A program made the translations under genes and the position numbers. Shown here piece by piece: positions 51,221-59,646 of a DNA stretch of 64,000 bases. Numbering within the stretch: the first letter of the stretch is position 1; every line of letters starts with the position of its first letter. The notes beneath the pieces are model-generated. The model saw nothing but the letters and a program-made list of their open reading frames with translations. It was not told the origin of the DNA and did not search any database. Source of the DNA: Betaproteobacteria bacterium (GTDB taxonomy: Bacteria > Pseudomonadota > Gammaproteobacteria > Burkholderiales > Usitatibacteraceae); NCBI GenBank assembly GCA_016711875.1, contig JADJSD010000003.1, positions 806,001-870,000 on the forward strand. Direction: 5' to 3'.

Positions 51221-52792
51221 ATGCGCGCACAACGGGTGGTCGTGATCGGGGCAGGCATCGGCGGTCTCACGGCAGCGGCGACCCTGGCCGCCCGCGGCCT
51301 CGCCGTGACCGTCGTCGAGCGCGCGGCCGGTCCCGGCGGCAAGCTCTGCCCCGTGCCGGTCGCCGGCGCCTGGCAGGACGGCGGCCCCACGGTGCTCACG
51401 ATGGGACGCGTCTTCGAGGATGTCTTCGCCGATTGCGGCGAACGGCTCGCGGATCACGCCACGCTGCGGGCGGCGGACGTCCTCGCGCGTCACGCGTGGA
51501 GCGCCGACGAGCGGCTCGACCTCTTCACCGACATCCCTCGCTCCGCCGATGCGATCGCGCGGCTTTGCGGCCCGGAAGAGGGTCGGCGCTACCGCGAGTT
51601 CTGCGACCGCGCGAAACGCGCCTGGCTCGCCCTCGAGACGCCCTTCATCCGCGCCGAGCGCCCGAGTCTCTTCGGCCTCGCTCGCCATGGCGGTTTCGGC
51701 GCGCTCGCGACGCTCGCCGCCATCAATCCCTTCGCGACGATGTGGACCGCGCTCGGGAAGCACTTCCGCGACCCTCGCCTGCGGCAACTCTTCGGGCGAT
51801 ACGCGACGTACTGCGGCTCCTCGCCCTTCGAGGCGCCCGCGACGCTCATGCTGGTCGCGCACGTCGAACGCGAGGGCGTCTGGCTCGTCGAGGGCGGCAT
51901 GCACCGCCTGGCGGACGCCATGGCCGGGCTCGCGATCCGCCGGGGCTGCACGATCCGCTACGGGCAGGAAGCGGCCCGGATCGTGGTCGAGCGCGGACGC
52001 GTCGCCGGCGTGGTCCTCGCGAGCGGCGAGCGCCTCGAAGTCTCGGCCGTCGTCGCGAACGGCGACGTGGCGGCCCTCGCGGCGGGCGCCTTCGGCGAGG
52101 AAGCCTCGCGTGCCGTGCGTCCCGTCGATCCGCGATCGCGCTCGCTCTCGGCGATCACGTGGAACCTCGTCGCCCCCGCCGGCGGATTTCCGCTCGTGCG
52201 TCACAACGTCTTCTTCTCGCGCGACTACGCCGCGGAGTTCCGCGACCTGTTCGGCCACAGCCGGGTGCCGGCCGAGCCGACGGTGTACGTCTGCGCCCAC
52301 GACCGCGAGGCGCCCGACGCGCCCCCCTTTGGAGAGCCGGAACGGCTCATGTGCCTCGTCAACGCGCCGGCCTGCGGCGACATGCGCCCGCTGAGCGCAA
52401 AGGAGTTGTCCCGATGCGAAGAGCGGACCTTCCAGCAACTCGAGCGGTGCGGCCTCTCGATCGCGAGGCGGACGGAAGCGACGGTGGTTTCGACGCCGGC
52501 GGACTTCGCGCGGAGATTTCCGGGGACGGGGGGGGCGCTCTATGGGGCGGCCTCGCACGGCTGGAGGGCCTCCTTCCGGCGCCCGGGCTGCCGCACGGGC
52601 CTTCGCGGCCTGTATCTGGCGGGCGGGAGCGCCCACCCGGGGCCGGGCGTGCCGATGGCGGCCCTTTCGGGCCGGATGGCGGCCGGCGCCTTGTGGTCGG
52701 ACCTCGCTTCGACGAGCCCGTCGCCACGCGCGGCTATGCGTGGTGGTACGTCGACGCCCTCAGCGACGACCAGCGCCACGGGATCACGCTGA
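51221..52792 (+). CDS. crtD: 1-hydroxycarotenoid 3,4-desaturase CrtD
   Basis: The 523-residue FAD enzyme of the CrtI family introduces the C3,4 double bond in methoxy/hydroxy carotenoids. The N-terminal dinucleotide motif VVVIGAGIGGLTAA is at residues 6-19; the C-terminal YLAGGSAHPGPGVPMAALSGRMAA motif near residues 467-490 is typical of CrtD. The last about 33 residues are low-complexity and overlap the start of crtC by about 100 bases, more than is usual. It is divergent from crtE. Confidence 0.92.
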   Translation: MRAQRVVVIGAGIGGLTAAATLAARGLAVTVVERAAGPGGKLCPVPVAGAWQDGGPTVLTMGRVFEDVFADCGERLADHATLRAADVLARHAWSADERLDLFTDIPRSADAIARLCGPEEGRRYREFCDRAKRAWLALETPFIRAERPSLFGLARHGGFGALATLAAINPFATMWTALGKHFRDPRLRQLFGRYATYCGSSPFEAPATLMLVAHVEREGVWLVEGGMHRLADAMAGLAIRRGCTIRYGQEAARIVVERGRVAGVVLASGERLEVSAVVANGDVAALAAGAFGEEASRAVRPVDPRSRSLSAITWNLVAPAGGFPLVRHNVFFSRDYAAEFRDLFGHSRVPAEPTVYVCAHDREAPDAPPFGEPERLMCLVNAPACGDMRPLSAKELSRCEERTFQQLERCGLSIARRTEATVVSTPADFARRFPGTGGALYGAASHGWRASFRRPGCRTGLRGLYLAGGSAHPGPGVPMAALSGRMAAGALWSDLASTSPSPRAAMRGGTSTPSATTSATGSR

Positions 52793-53661
52793 TCGCGATG
52801 ATCGGCAACGTGTTCTCGCCCTGGTACGCGGGAGCTCGGGCACGCTCGTCCGCCGCCGACCCGCTCGATCACTGCGGCCTCAACGTGGCGCTCTACGGCC
52901 CGCGCGGTCGCCACTGGATGCTCACCGAGCGCCGCCGGGAACACGTGCACCGCGAATCCGACCGGCTCACCCTGGGGCCGAGCCGCGTCGAATGGAACGG
53001 CGGGCACTTCACGTTCCGCATCGATGAAGTGACCTCCCCCCTGCCTTCCCGCGTGCGCGGCGTCGTGCGCGTATACCCGTCCGCGCTCGCCAGCTATCGC
53101 ACCGCGCTCGACCGGGAGGGCCGCCACCACTGGGGGCCCATCGCGCCGCACGCGCGCGTCGAGGTCGAGATGGAGCGGCCCGGACTTCGCTGGTCGGGCG
53201 ATGGCTACGTGGATGCCAACGCCGGGAGCGCGCCGCTCGAGGACGCTTTCAGCGGCTGGTCCTGGTCGCGCGCCGGCATCCGGGGCGGCACCTCCGTCCT
53301 CTACGACGTGATGCGCCGGGACGGCACGCCTCACACGCTCGCGCTCGCGTTCGACGCCTCCGGCGATGAACGCACCGTCCCCGCGCCGCCCCGAGTCGCC
53401 CTGCCGGGCACGCGATGGGGCCTCGAGCGATCCACGCGCGCCGATGCGAATTGCCAGCCCGCGGTGCTGCGTACGCTCGAAGACACCCCCTTCTACGCAC
53501 GCTCGCTGCTCGACACGCGCGTGCTGGGAACGTCCACCACGGCCATGCACGAGAGCCTCTCGCTCGATCGCTTCCGGTCGGCGTGGGTGCGCCTGCTGCT
53601 GCCCTTCCGACTGCCGCGCGCGCCGCGTGGCTTCACCCGGAGTGATCGACAATGCCGCTAG
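52693..53661 (+). CDS. crtC: Carotenoid 1,2-hydratase CrtC
   Basis: CrtC adds water to the terminal double bond of neurosporene/lycopene derivatives, producing 1-hydroxy carotenoids for CrtD and CrtF. Homology starts at once with RGYAWWYVDALSDDQRHG and includes GNVFSPWY and the HCGLNVALYG block. I place the start at GTG 52693 (322 residues) because it is the closest start before the conserved block; the whole start region lies within crtD in another frame. Confidence 0.9.
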   Translation: MVGPRFDEPVATRGYAWWYVDALSDDQRHGITLIAMIGNVFSPWYAGARARSSAADPLDHCGLNVALYGPRGRHWMLTERRREHVHRESDRLTLGPSRVEWNGGHFTFRIDEVTSPLPSRVRGVVRVYPSALASYRTALDREGRHHWGPIAPHARVEVEMERPGLRWSGDGYVDANAGSAPLEDAFSGWSWSRAGIRGGTSVLYDVMRRDGTPHTLALAFDASGDERTVPAPPRVALPGTRWGLERSTRADANCQPAVLRTLEDTPFYARSLLDTRVLGTSTTAMHESLSLDRFRSAWVRLLLPFRLPRAPRGFTRSDRQCR

Positions 53662-53696
53662 AATCGAGTCGTTTCCGCCAGGAAGGTTTCCACGAC

Positions 53697-54815
53697 GTGA
53701 AGGATGACGATGCCCGCCGTTCCCCGCCCCGCCCGCAGGCCCGCTCTCCCCGCAAGTCCGCCGCGCCCGCCCGTCAAGCGCCGGTGAGCGCGCGCGCGGC
53801 CTTTCCTTTCTCCGCCATCGTGGGCCAGGCGGAGATGAAGCTCGCCATCCTGATCGCGGCCGTCGATCCGACCGTCGGCGGCGTGCTCGTGTTCGGCGAC
53901 CGCGGCACCGGCAAGTCGACGGCCGTGCGCTCGCTCGCGGCGCTGCTGCCGCGAATCCCGGTGGTCGAAGGCTGCCCCTACAATTGCGACCCGGCCTCGC
54001 CGCAGGGCCTGTGCCCGAGGTGCGGCGCACAGGCGACAGGCAAGTCCCCGAAGGCGAAGCTCGTTCCGGTGCCCGTCGTCGACCTCCCGCTGGGCGCCAC
54101 CGAGGACCGCGTGGTCGGCGCGCTCGACCTCGAGAAGGCCCTCACGCGCGGGGAGAAGGCCTTCGAGCCGGGAATGCTCGCGCGAGCCAATCGCGGCTTC
54201 CTCTACATCGACGAGGTGAACCTGCTCGAGGACCATCTCGTGGACCTGCTCATCGACGTGGCCGCCTCCGGCGAGAACCTCGTCGAGCGCGAGGGCCTCA
54301 GCGTGCGCCACCCCGCGCGCTTCGTGCTGGTGGGCAGCGGCAACCCCGAGGAAGGCGAGCTCCGCCCGCAGCTTCTCGACCGCTTCGGCCTGTCGGTCGA
54401 GGTCTCGACGCCCAAGGACCTCGCCGACCGCATCGCCGTCGTGCGCCGCCGCGACGAGTTCGAGCGCGACCCCGCCGCCTTCGCCGTCGCCTGGAAGCGC
54501 GAGGAGGACCGCATCAGGAAGCGCATCGTCTCCGCCCGCGAGCGTCTCCCGAAAACGAACGTGCCCGACGCGACGCTCGAGCAGGCCGCCCGGCTGTGCA
54601 TGCGGCTCGGCACCGACGGCCTGCGCGCCGAGCTCACGCTCATCCGCGCCGCCCGCGCCCTCGCCGCGCTCGACGGCGACGCGGACGTGAGCACCGAGCA
54701 CCTGCGCCGCGTCGCGCCCGCGTCGCTGCGCCACCGCCTGCGCCGCGACCCGCTCGACGAGGTGGGCTCCACCTCGCGGATCGAGCGGGCCCTGCAGGAA
54801 CAGCTCGGTCCATGA
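53697..54815 (+). CDS. bchI: Magnesium chelatase ATPase subunit I
   Basis: BchI is the AAA+ motor that, with BchD, drives Mg2+ insertion by BchH. Visible are FPFSAIVGQ, Walker A GDRGTGKST (about 67-75), the Cys-containing insert GCPYNCDP...CPRCG, Walker B LYIDEVNLL and the sensor GSGNPEEGELRPQLLDRFG. I choose GTG 53697 because AGGAAGG lies 10 bases upstream; an ATG at 53652 overlapping crtC would add 15 residues. The stop overlaps bchD (ATGA). Confidence 0.94.
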   Translation: MKDDDARRSPPRPQARSPRKSAAPARQAPVSARAAFPFSAIVGQAEMKLAILIAAVDPTVGGVLVFGDRGTGKSTAVRSLAALLPRIPVVEGCPYNCDPASPQGLCPRCGAQATGKSPKAKLVPVPVVDLPLGATEDRVVGALDLEKALTRGEKAFEPGMLARANRGFLYIDEVNLLEDHLVDLLIDVAASGENLVEREGLSVRHPARFVLVGSGNPEEGELRPQLLDRFGLSVEVSTPKDLADRIAVVRRRDEFERDPAAFAVAWKREEDRIRKRIVSARERLPKTNVPDATLEQAARLCMRLGTDGLRAELTLIRAARALAALDGDADVSTEHLRRVAPASLRHRLRRDPLDEVGSTSRIERALQEQLGP

Positions 54816-56614
54816 CGCGCGAGCCGCCCCCCGCCGGCGACACGCCCTGGGGTCGCGCGGCGCTCGTCGCCTCGCTGTTCGCGGTCGATCCGGCCGGCAG
54901 CGCAGGCGTGGCCATCCGCTCCGCGGCCGGACCGGCCCGCGACCGGTGGCTCGCCCTCCTGCGCGACCTGCTCCCGCCGGGCGCACCCGTGCGGCGCGTG
55001 CCGCTTCACGTGCCCGACGGCCGCCTGCTCGGCGGGCTCGATCTCGCGGCGACGCTGGGCGCGGGCCGCCTCGTCGCGGACAAGGGCCTCATCGCCGAGG
55101 CCGACGGCGGCATCATGATCGTCGCGATGGCCGAGCGCGTCTCTCCGGCCACCGCGGCGCGCCTGGCGAGCGCGCTCGACAAGGGCGAGATCGTGCTCGA
55201 ACGCGACGGCCTCGCCTCTCGCTCGCCCGCGCGCTTCGGCGTCGTCGCCCTGGACGAATCCGTGAATGAGGACGAAGGCCTGCCGCTCGTGCTGCGGGAC
55301 CATTTCTCCTTCGAGATCGATCTCGCCGCCGTGCGCCACAACGACGCCGCCTGGCGCTGGCACACGCCCGATGAGATCGCGGCCGCGCGTGAACGTCTCC
55401 CGGGAGTGGTTGCCGGCGAGGATATCCTCGCGGTCGTGAGCGAGGCCGCCATGGCCCTGGGCATCGCCTCCCTGCGCGCACCGCTGCTCGCCCTGCGGGT
55501 GGCGAGGGCCGCCGCGGCGCTCGACGGGCGAAGCGCGGTTTCGGCGGACGACGCGGCGCTCGCGTGCAACCTGGTGCTCGGTCCCCGCGCCACCTGCGTG
55601 CCGACGACCGCGGAGCCGCCCGACAGCGAGCCCGATCCCCCGGAACCGCCCCCCGAGGAGCGCGAGGACGAGCCCGAGGGCGACGAGAATGCCGACGCGG
55701 ACCGCGAGCTGGGCGAAGTCGTGCTGGAGGCGGCGCAATCGGGAATCCCGCCGGGCCTGCTCGCGCTCCTGCAGGCGGGCGAGGCGTCGCGAAACCGCGC
55801 ACCGTCCACGGGACGCTCGGGCGCGCTGCGCCACAGCCTCCTGCGCGGCCGGCCCGCAGGCGTGCGCGCGGGGCAACCCGGCGGCCGGGCCCGCCTGAGC
55901 CTCATCGACACCTTGCGCGCTGCCGCGCCGTGGCAAAGGCTTCGGCGCGGCGAATTCGCCGATGCGCCGGCGGCCGCGGGGCCGCGCATCCGGGTTCGCA
56001 AGGAGGACTTTCACGTCGCGCGGTACCGCCAGCGAAGCGAAACGACGACGATCTTCGCGATCGACGCGTCGGGTTCGGCCGCGCTGCACCGCCTGGCGGA
56101 AGCGAAGGGAGCCGTCGAATTGCTGCTCGCGGACTGCTACGTGCGTCGCGACCGGGTGGCCGTGGTCGCTTTCCGAGGGCAGGGCGCGGACCTCCTGCTG
56201 CCGCCCACGCGTTCGCTCGCGCGCGCCAAGCGCAGCCTGGCGGGTCTGCCGGGGGGTGGCGGCACGCCCCTGGCTTGCGCCCTCGACGCGGTCCGCTCCC
56301 TCGCGGATTCGACCCAGCGGCGCGGAGGTACACCCTTCGTGGTGATCCTCACCGATGGCCAGGCCAACATCGCGCGCGACGGCACCCCCGGCCGCGCCCG
56401 CGCGCGGGAGGATGCGATCGGGGCCGCGCGGGCCCTTCGCGCCGGCGGCAGCCGGGTCGTGGTGATCGACACCGCGGCTCGCGCGCAGCCGCTCGCGAAA
56501 GACCTCGCCGACGCCTGCGGGGGCCGGTATCTCGCGCTTCCCTACGCGCGCGCCGAATCGATTTCCGGCGCGGTGCGTGCCATCTCGCCCCCGACCGGCG
56601 GCCGCCTGCCATGA
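54812..56614 (+). CDS. bchD: Magnesium chelatase subunit D
   Basis: The 600-residue subunit has a degenerate AAA+ N-terminal half (about 15-255), an acidic Pro/Glu linker (about 270-300) and a C-terminal VWA domain with the MIDAS motif DASGSA near residue 415 and a TDGQANIARDG segment. It forms the double ring with BchI. It overlaps bchI and the heme oxygenase gene by four bases on each side. Confidence 0.95.
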   Translation: MTREPPPAGDTPWGRAALVASLFAVDPAGSAGVAIRSAAGPARDRWLALLRDLLPPGAPVRRVPLHVPDGRLLGGLDLAATLGAGRLVADKGLIAEADGGIMIVAMAERVSPATAARLASALDKGEIVLERDGLASRSPARFGVVALDESVNEDEGLPLVLRDHFSFEIDLAAVRHNDAAWRWHTPDEIAAARERLPGVVAGEDILAVVSEAAMALGIASLRAPLLALRVARAAAALDGRSAVSADDAALACNLVLGPRATCVPTTAEPPDSEPDPPEPPPEEREDEPEGDENADADRELGEVVLEAAQSGIPPGLLALLQAGEASRNRAPSTGRSGALRHSLLRGRPAGVRAGQPGGRARLSLIDTLRAAAPWQRLRRGEFADAPAAAGPRIRVRKEDFHVARYRQRSETTTIFAIDASGSAALHRLAEAKGAVELLLADCYVRRDRVAVVAFRGQGADLLLPPTRSLARAKRSLAGLPGGGGTPLACALDAVRSLADSTQRRGGTPFVVILTDGQANIARDGTPGRARAREDAIGAARALRAGGSRVVVIDTAARAQPLAKDLADACGGRYLALPYARAESISGAVRAISPPTGGRLP

Positions 56615-57261
56615 CGGACCTCGCCCTGTCCGAACGCCTCCGCGATTCGACGAGGGCGATGCACCGGCTCGCCGAGCGCAACGCCTACATGGGCGAGCTG
56701 CTCGCCGGCCGCCTGCCCCGCGAAGCGTACGGCCTTTACCTGCGCAACCTGCAGGCGCTCTACCACGCGCTCGAGCGCGAGCTTTCGTGGCTCTCGCGCG
56801 ACCTGCCGACCGCGCACTGGATCCTCCCGTCGATCTTCCGGGCCGGCAACCTCGCCGCCGATCTCGACCACCTGGTGGGCTCGCGGTGGCCGGCTCTTCC
56901 GGTGACCTCGGCCATCACCGCCTACAACGCCCGCATCGCTTCGGTGGCGAAGGAGTGCCCGCATCGGCTCGCGGCCCACGCCTACGTCCGCTACCTCGGC
57001 GACCTGAGCGGCGGCCAGGTGATCCGCGACGTCGTCCGGCGGGCCTACGGGCTCGGGGACGGCGCAGGGGCGGCGTTCTACGACTTCGACAGCGCGGGGG
57101 ATCCCGCGACGCTCAAGGCATTGCTGCGTTCGGGGCTCGACGCCTACGGGGAGGCGGTCGGCCGGGATCGCGCCTCGCAGATCGCCGATGAAGCCGTCGA
57201 TGCCTTCGACCGGCACCGGGCGCTCTTCGACGAATTGCGGGGCGCGGAAGCGGACGCCTGA
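56611..57261 (+). CDS. bphO: Heme oxygenase (biliverdin-producing, BphO type)
   Basis: The 216-residue protein matches bacterial heme oxygenases: proximal His18 in TRAMHRLAE and the distal-helix glycine motif YLGDLSGGQVI near residues 129-139. It cleaves heme to biliverdin IXalpha, the chromophore of bacteriophytochromes. Its start overlaps the bchD stop, which places chromophore synthesis inside the pigment operon, and its end lies 7 bases from the convergent phytochrome gene. Confidence 0.92.
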   Translation: MTDLALSERLRDSTRAMHRLAERNAYMGELLAGRLPREAYGLYLRNLQALYHALERELSWLSRDLPTAHWILPSIFRAGNLAADLDHLVGSRWPALPVTSAITAYNARIASVAKECPHRLAAHAYVRYLGDLSGGQVIRDVVRRAYGLGDGAGAAFYDFDSAGDPATLKALLRSGLDAYGEAVGRDRASQIADEAVDAFDRHRALFDELRGAEADA

Positions 57262-57268
57262 GGGAGCC

Positions 57269-59476
57269 TCAGGTTTCCTTGTCGCCGTGGGCGGCGTAGA
57301 CGATCATCTGCACGGCGAGGTCCGTGGCGCGCCGGCTCGCGGCCTCCAGGCCGTCGAGCGCCGGCACGACATTCGAGGTGCCGGCCTCCTCCGCCACTTC
57401 CATCACCGCGAGGCTCGCGCTCGCCGCGACGACCTTCACGAGATCCTGCGAATCGGCGTCGCGCGTGAGCGGCACATGGTCGAGGCGCGCCAGGGGGCGC
57501 TGCGCCTCGAGGATCGCGCGGTGCACGCGCTGGCGCATGGCGTCGGCCTCCTGGCGCTCGCTCAGGCTCGTGATGAGCACGATGTGGCCGAGCGCGCCGA
57601 ACCCGTCGAGCCGCGGGATCACGTCCGCGCGCACGGCGACGGGAATGGTGACGCCCCCGCCCGCATCGAGCGGAAGTTCGCCGCGCCAGCTCTGGCGCCG
57701 CTCCACCAGCGCGCGGACCATGCCGCGCGCGGCCTGCGGGTCGGTGAAGAGCAGGGGCAGGTCGTCCAGGTCGGCCACGTGCACGTGCGGCCGCCGGAAG
57801 AAGCGGGAGAACGCCTCGTTCGCGAAGCGCACGCGTCCGGTGCCGTCCGCGACGAGCACGCCGTCGGTCGACCCCTGCAGCACGCGGCGCAGGTGGGCGA
57901 GCCGGTCCTCGGCGATGAGGTAGCTCATCGAGCGCACCTGCAGGGCCACGTCGCGAAGGGACACGCCGACCGCCTGGGCGGCGATGATGTCGGCCGGCGA
58001 CCAGACGCGCGAGGTGAGCCGCACCCGCTCCGTCCACACGGCGAACGAGCGCCGCGGCGACAGCTCGCGCGGGTCGTTGCCGGGCAGCACGGGCTTGTGG
58101 GGATTGCCCGCCCACCGGACCTCCTGCACCTGTTCGCCGCGCATCCAGAGGATGTATTCGCCGCCGGGGCGCGAGAGTTCCACCGCGAGCACGCCGGCGG
58201 CGGCAGGCGCGAGGGGGGCGAATTCGCGCACGTCGAGGGCCACCGAGGCGCTCGCGAAGACGCCGCCGGGCGCCGGCTGGGTCGCGATCCAGTCGACGAT
58301 GGCACGCAGTTCCGCCGTCGAGGGCAGGTCGCCCGCGGTGATGAGCTCGTCCTCGTTGGCGAGGACCACGCCGGTCGCCCCGACCAGGCGCATGAGTTCG
58401 CGCGCATCCTCCATCAGGGCTTCCTGCCAGCGGCCGCCCCGGGACGTCACCTCGATGAGCCGTCCCTCGATGCGGCGCACGGTCGCGGCCGTGCGCACCC
58501 GGCTGAAGTTCTCGAGCACCGCGACGCGCGTCGCGACGATCTCGGCCACCAGGTCGCAGGCCACGCGTACCGCATACGGCACCTGCCTCGGGCTGTAGTG
58601 GTGACAGGCCATGAGGCCCCAGAGCTTGCCCTCGCGCACGATCGAGGCGACGAGCGTCGCCGTGACGCCCATGTTCTTGAGGTACTGCAGGTGCAGGGGC
58701 GACATGCTGCGCAGCCAGCACATCGACATGTCGAGGTCCTCGCCCGTGGGCGGGAAGAGCCGCGGCAGGAGCGGGACGGGCTCGTAGTGGACGTCGGCGA
58801 GCACGCGCACGCGGTTGCGCAGGTAGAGTTCGCGCGCGCGCTGCGGAATGTCGGACTCGGGGTAATGCAGGCCGAGATAGGGTTCGAGGTGCTCGGCCTT
58901 CGCCTCGCCGATCACCTCGCCGTGGCCGTCCGGGTCGAAGCGGTAGAACATCGCGCGGTCGTAGCCGGCGAGCTCGCGGTAGATCCGGGCCGCCGTGTCC
59001 GCGAGCGCCTCGAGCGTCGTCGCCTCGCCCAGGCGCGCGACGGCGCTGGCCAGGCGCTTCGGCAGTCCCTTGGCGAACGCGGACACGTCGTGGACATCCG
59101 ACGGCACGAGCTCGACGATGACGGCGTCCGCGGCATTGCGGTGGATGAGGGCTTCGAAGCCGCGTCTCACGCCGCCATAGTCCGTCGTGGCGAGGAACGG
59201 CGAGGGAACGGCACCGATTCCCTCCTGGAGACGGCGGCGCACCAGCGAGCCCAGGTCGCCGCCCAGGCGGTCGACGAGTTGCTCCAGCAGCGCCTCGGGC
59301 GCGATGCCGAGCATCTCCAGCGCGTTGTCGCTCACCTGCAGGACGACGGGCGAGGACGCGTCGAGGACGAGCATGACCCCATACGGCTGGATCGATCCGG
59401 CCAGATGGATGAGCTCGCGGTCGCAATTGGACAGATCCGCCTCACCGAAGGCGGGTCCCTCCCCCCTCTTCCTCAT
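57269..59476 (-). CDS. bphP: Bacteriophytochrome without histidine kinase domain (BphP1-like)
   Basis: At 735 residues the domain order is PAS-GAF-PHY-PAS plus a short helical output. The biliverdin-binding Cys is Cys18 (LSNCDREL); the GAF domain has the PESDIPQ motif; the PHY tongue has PRRSF. A second PAS-like domain (about 515-630) is followed by a helix of about 90 residues with no H-box, N-box or G-box. This matches the BphP1 type of Rhodopseudomonas and Bradyrhizobium, which antagonises PpsR by direct binding under far-red light. It lies beside heme oxygenase and divergent from crtI. ATG 59476 is used. Confidence 0.93.
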   Translation of the reverse strand: MRKRGEGPAFGEADLSNCDRELIHLAGSIQPYGVMLVLDASSPVVLQVSDNALEMLGIAPEALLEQLVDRLGGDLGSLVRRRLQEGIGAVPSPFLATTDYGGVRRGFEALIHRNAADAVIVELVPSDVHDVSAFAKGLPKRLASAVARLGEATTLEALADTAARIYRELAGYDRAMFYRFDPDGHGEVIGEAKAEHLEPYLGLHYPESDIPQRARELYLRNRVRVLADVHYEPVPLLPRLFPPTGEDLDMSMCWLRSMSPLHLQYLKNMGVTATLVASIVREGKLWGLMACHHYSPRQVPYAVRVACDLVAEIVATRVAVLENFSRVRTAATVRRIEGRLIEVTSRGGRWQEALMEDARELMRLVGATGVVLANEDELITAGDLPSTAELRAIVDWIATQPAPGGVFASASVALDVREFAPLAPAAAGVLAVELSRPGGEYILWMRGEQVQEVRWAGNPHKPVLPGNDPRELSPRRSFAVWTERVRLTSRVWSPADIIAAQAVGVSLRDVALQVRSMSYLIAEDRLAHLRRVLQGSTDGVLVADGTGRVRFANEAFSRFFRRPHVHVADLDDLPLLFTDPQAARGMVRALVERRQSWRGELPLDAGGGVTIPVAVRADVIPRLDGFGALGHIVLITSLSERQEADAMRQRVHRAILEAQRPLARLDHVPLTRDADSQDLVKVVAASASLAVMEVAEEAGTSNVVPALDGLEAASRRATDLAVQMIVYAAHGDKET

Positions 59477-59618
59477 GATGGCTGTTTCTCGTCGTGGTCT
59501 GGACAGCGTAGGCCGATAGTTGGCCGCGCCGGTGACCCTTGTCAACCGCCGATGTTTCCCCAAGTGCCTAGGCCGCGTGAATTCCCGGGCCCCCTTGCGA
59601 GCGGCGGTTGACCCGAAG

Positions 59619-59636
59619 TGTCAATTCGCTGTTACA
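59619..59636. promoter_or_regulatory. PpsR/CrtJ operator upstream of crtI
   Basis: The sequence tgt-caattcgctgtt-aca is an exact TGT-N12-ACA match, 10 bases upstream of the crtI start. A TTGACC box (59608-59613) and a weak TTACAC (59632-59637), spaced by 18 bases, may be the promoter; the site would block it. Confidence 0.75.
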
Positions 59637-59646
59637 CTCGATTCCG

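Noticed and set aside
57269..59476. Naming the phytochrome a sensor histidine kinase
   Set aside because: No H-box, N-box or G-box was found in the C-terminal part, although many automatic annotations use that name for phytochromes.
57188..59611. An 807-codon open frame on the plus strand opposite the phytochrome
   Set aside because: The phytochrome on the minus strand has clear PAS-GAF-PHY motifs; the opposite frame is His/Arg/Glu-rich and without motifs.
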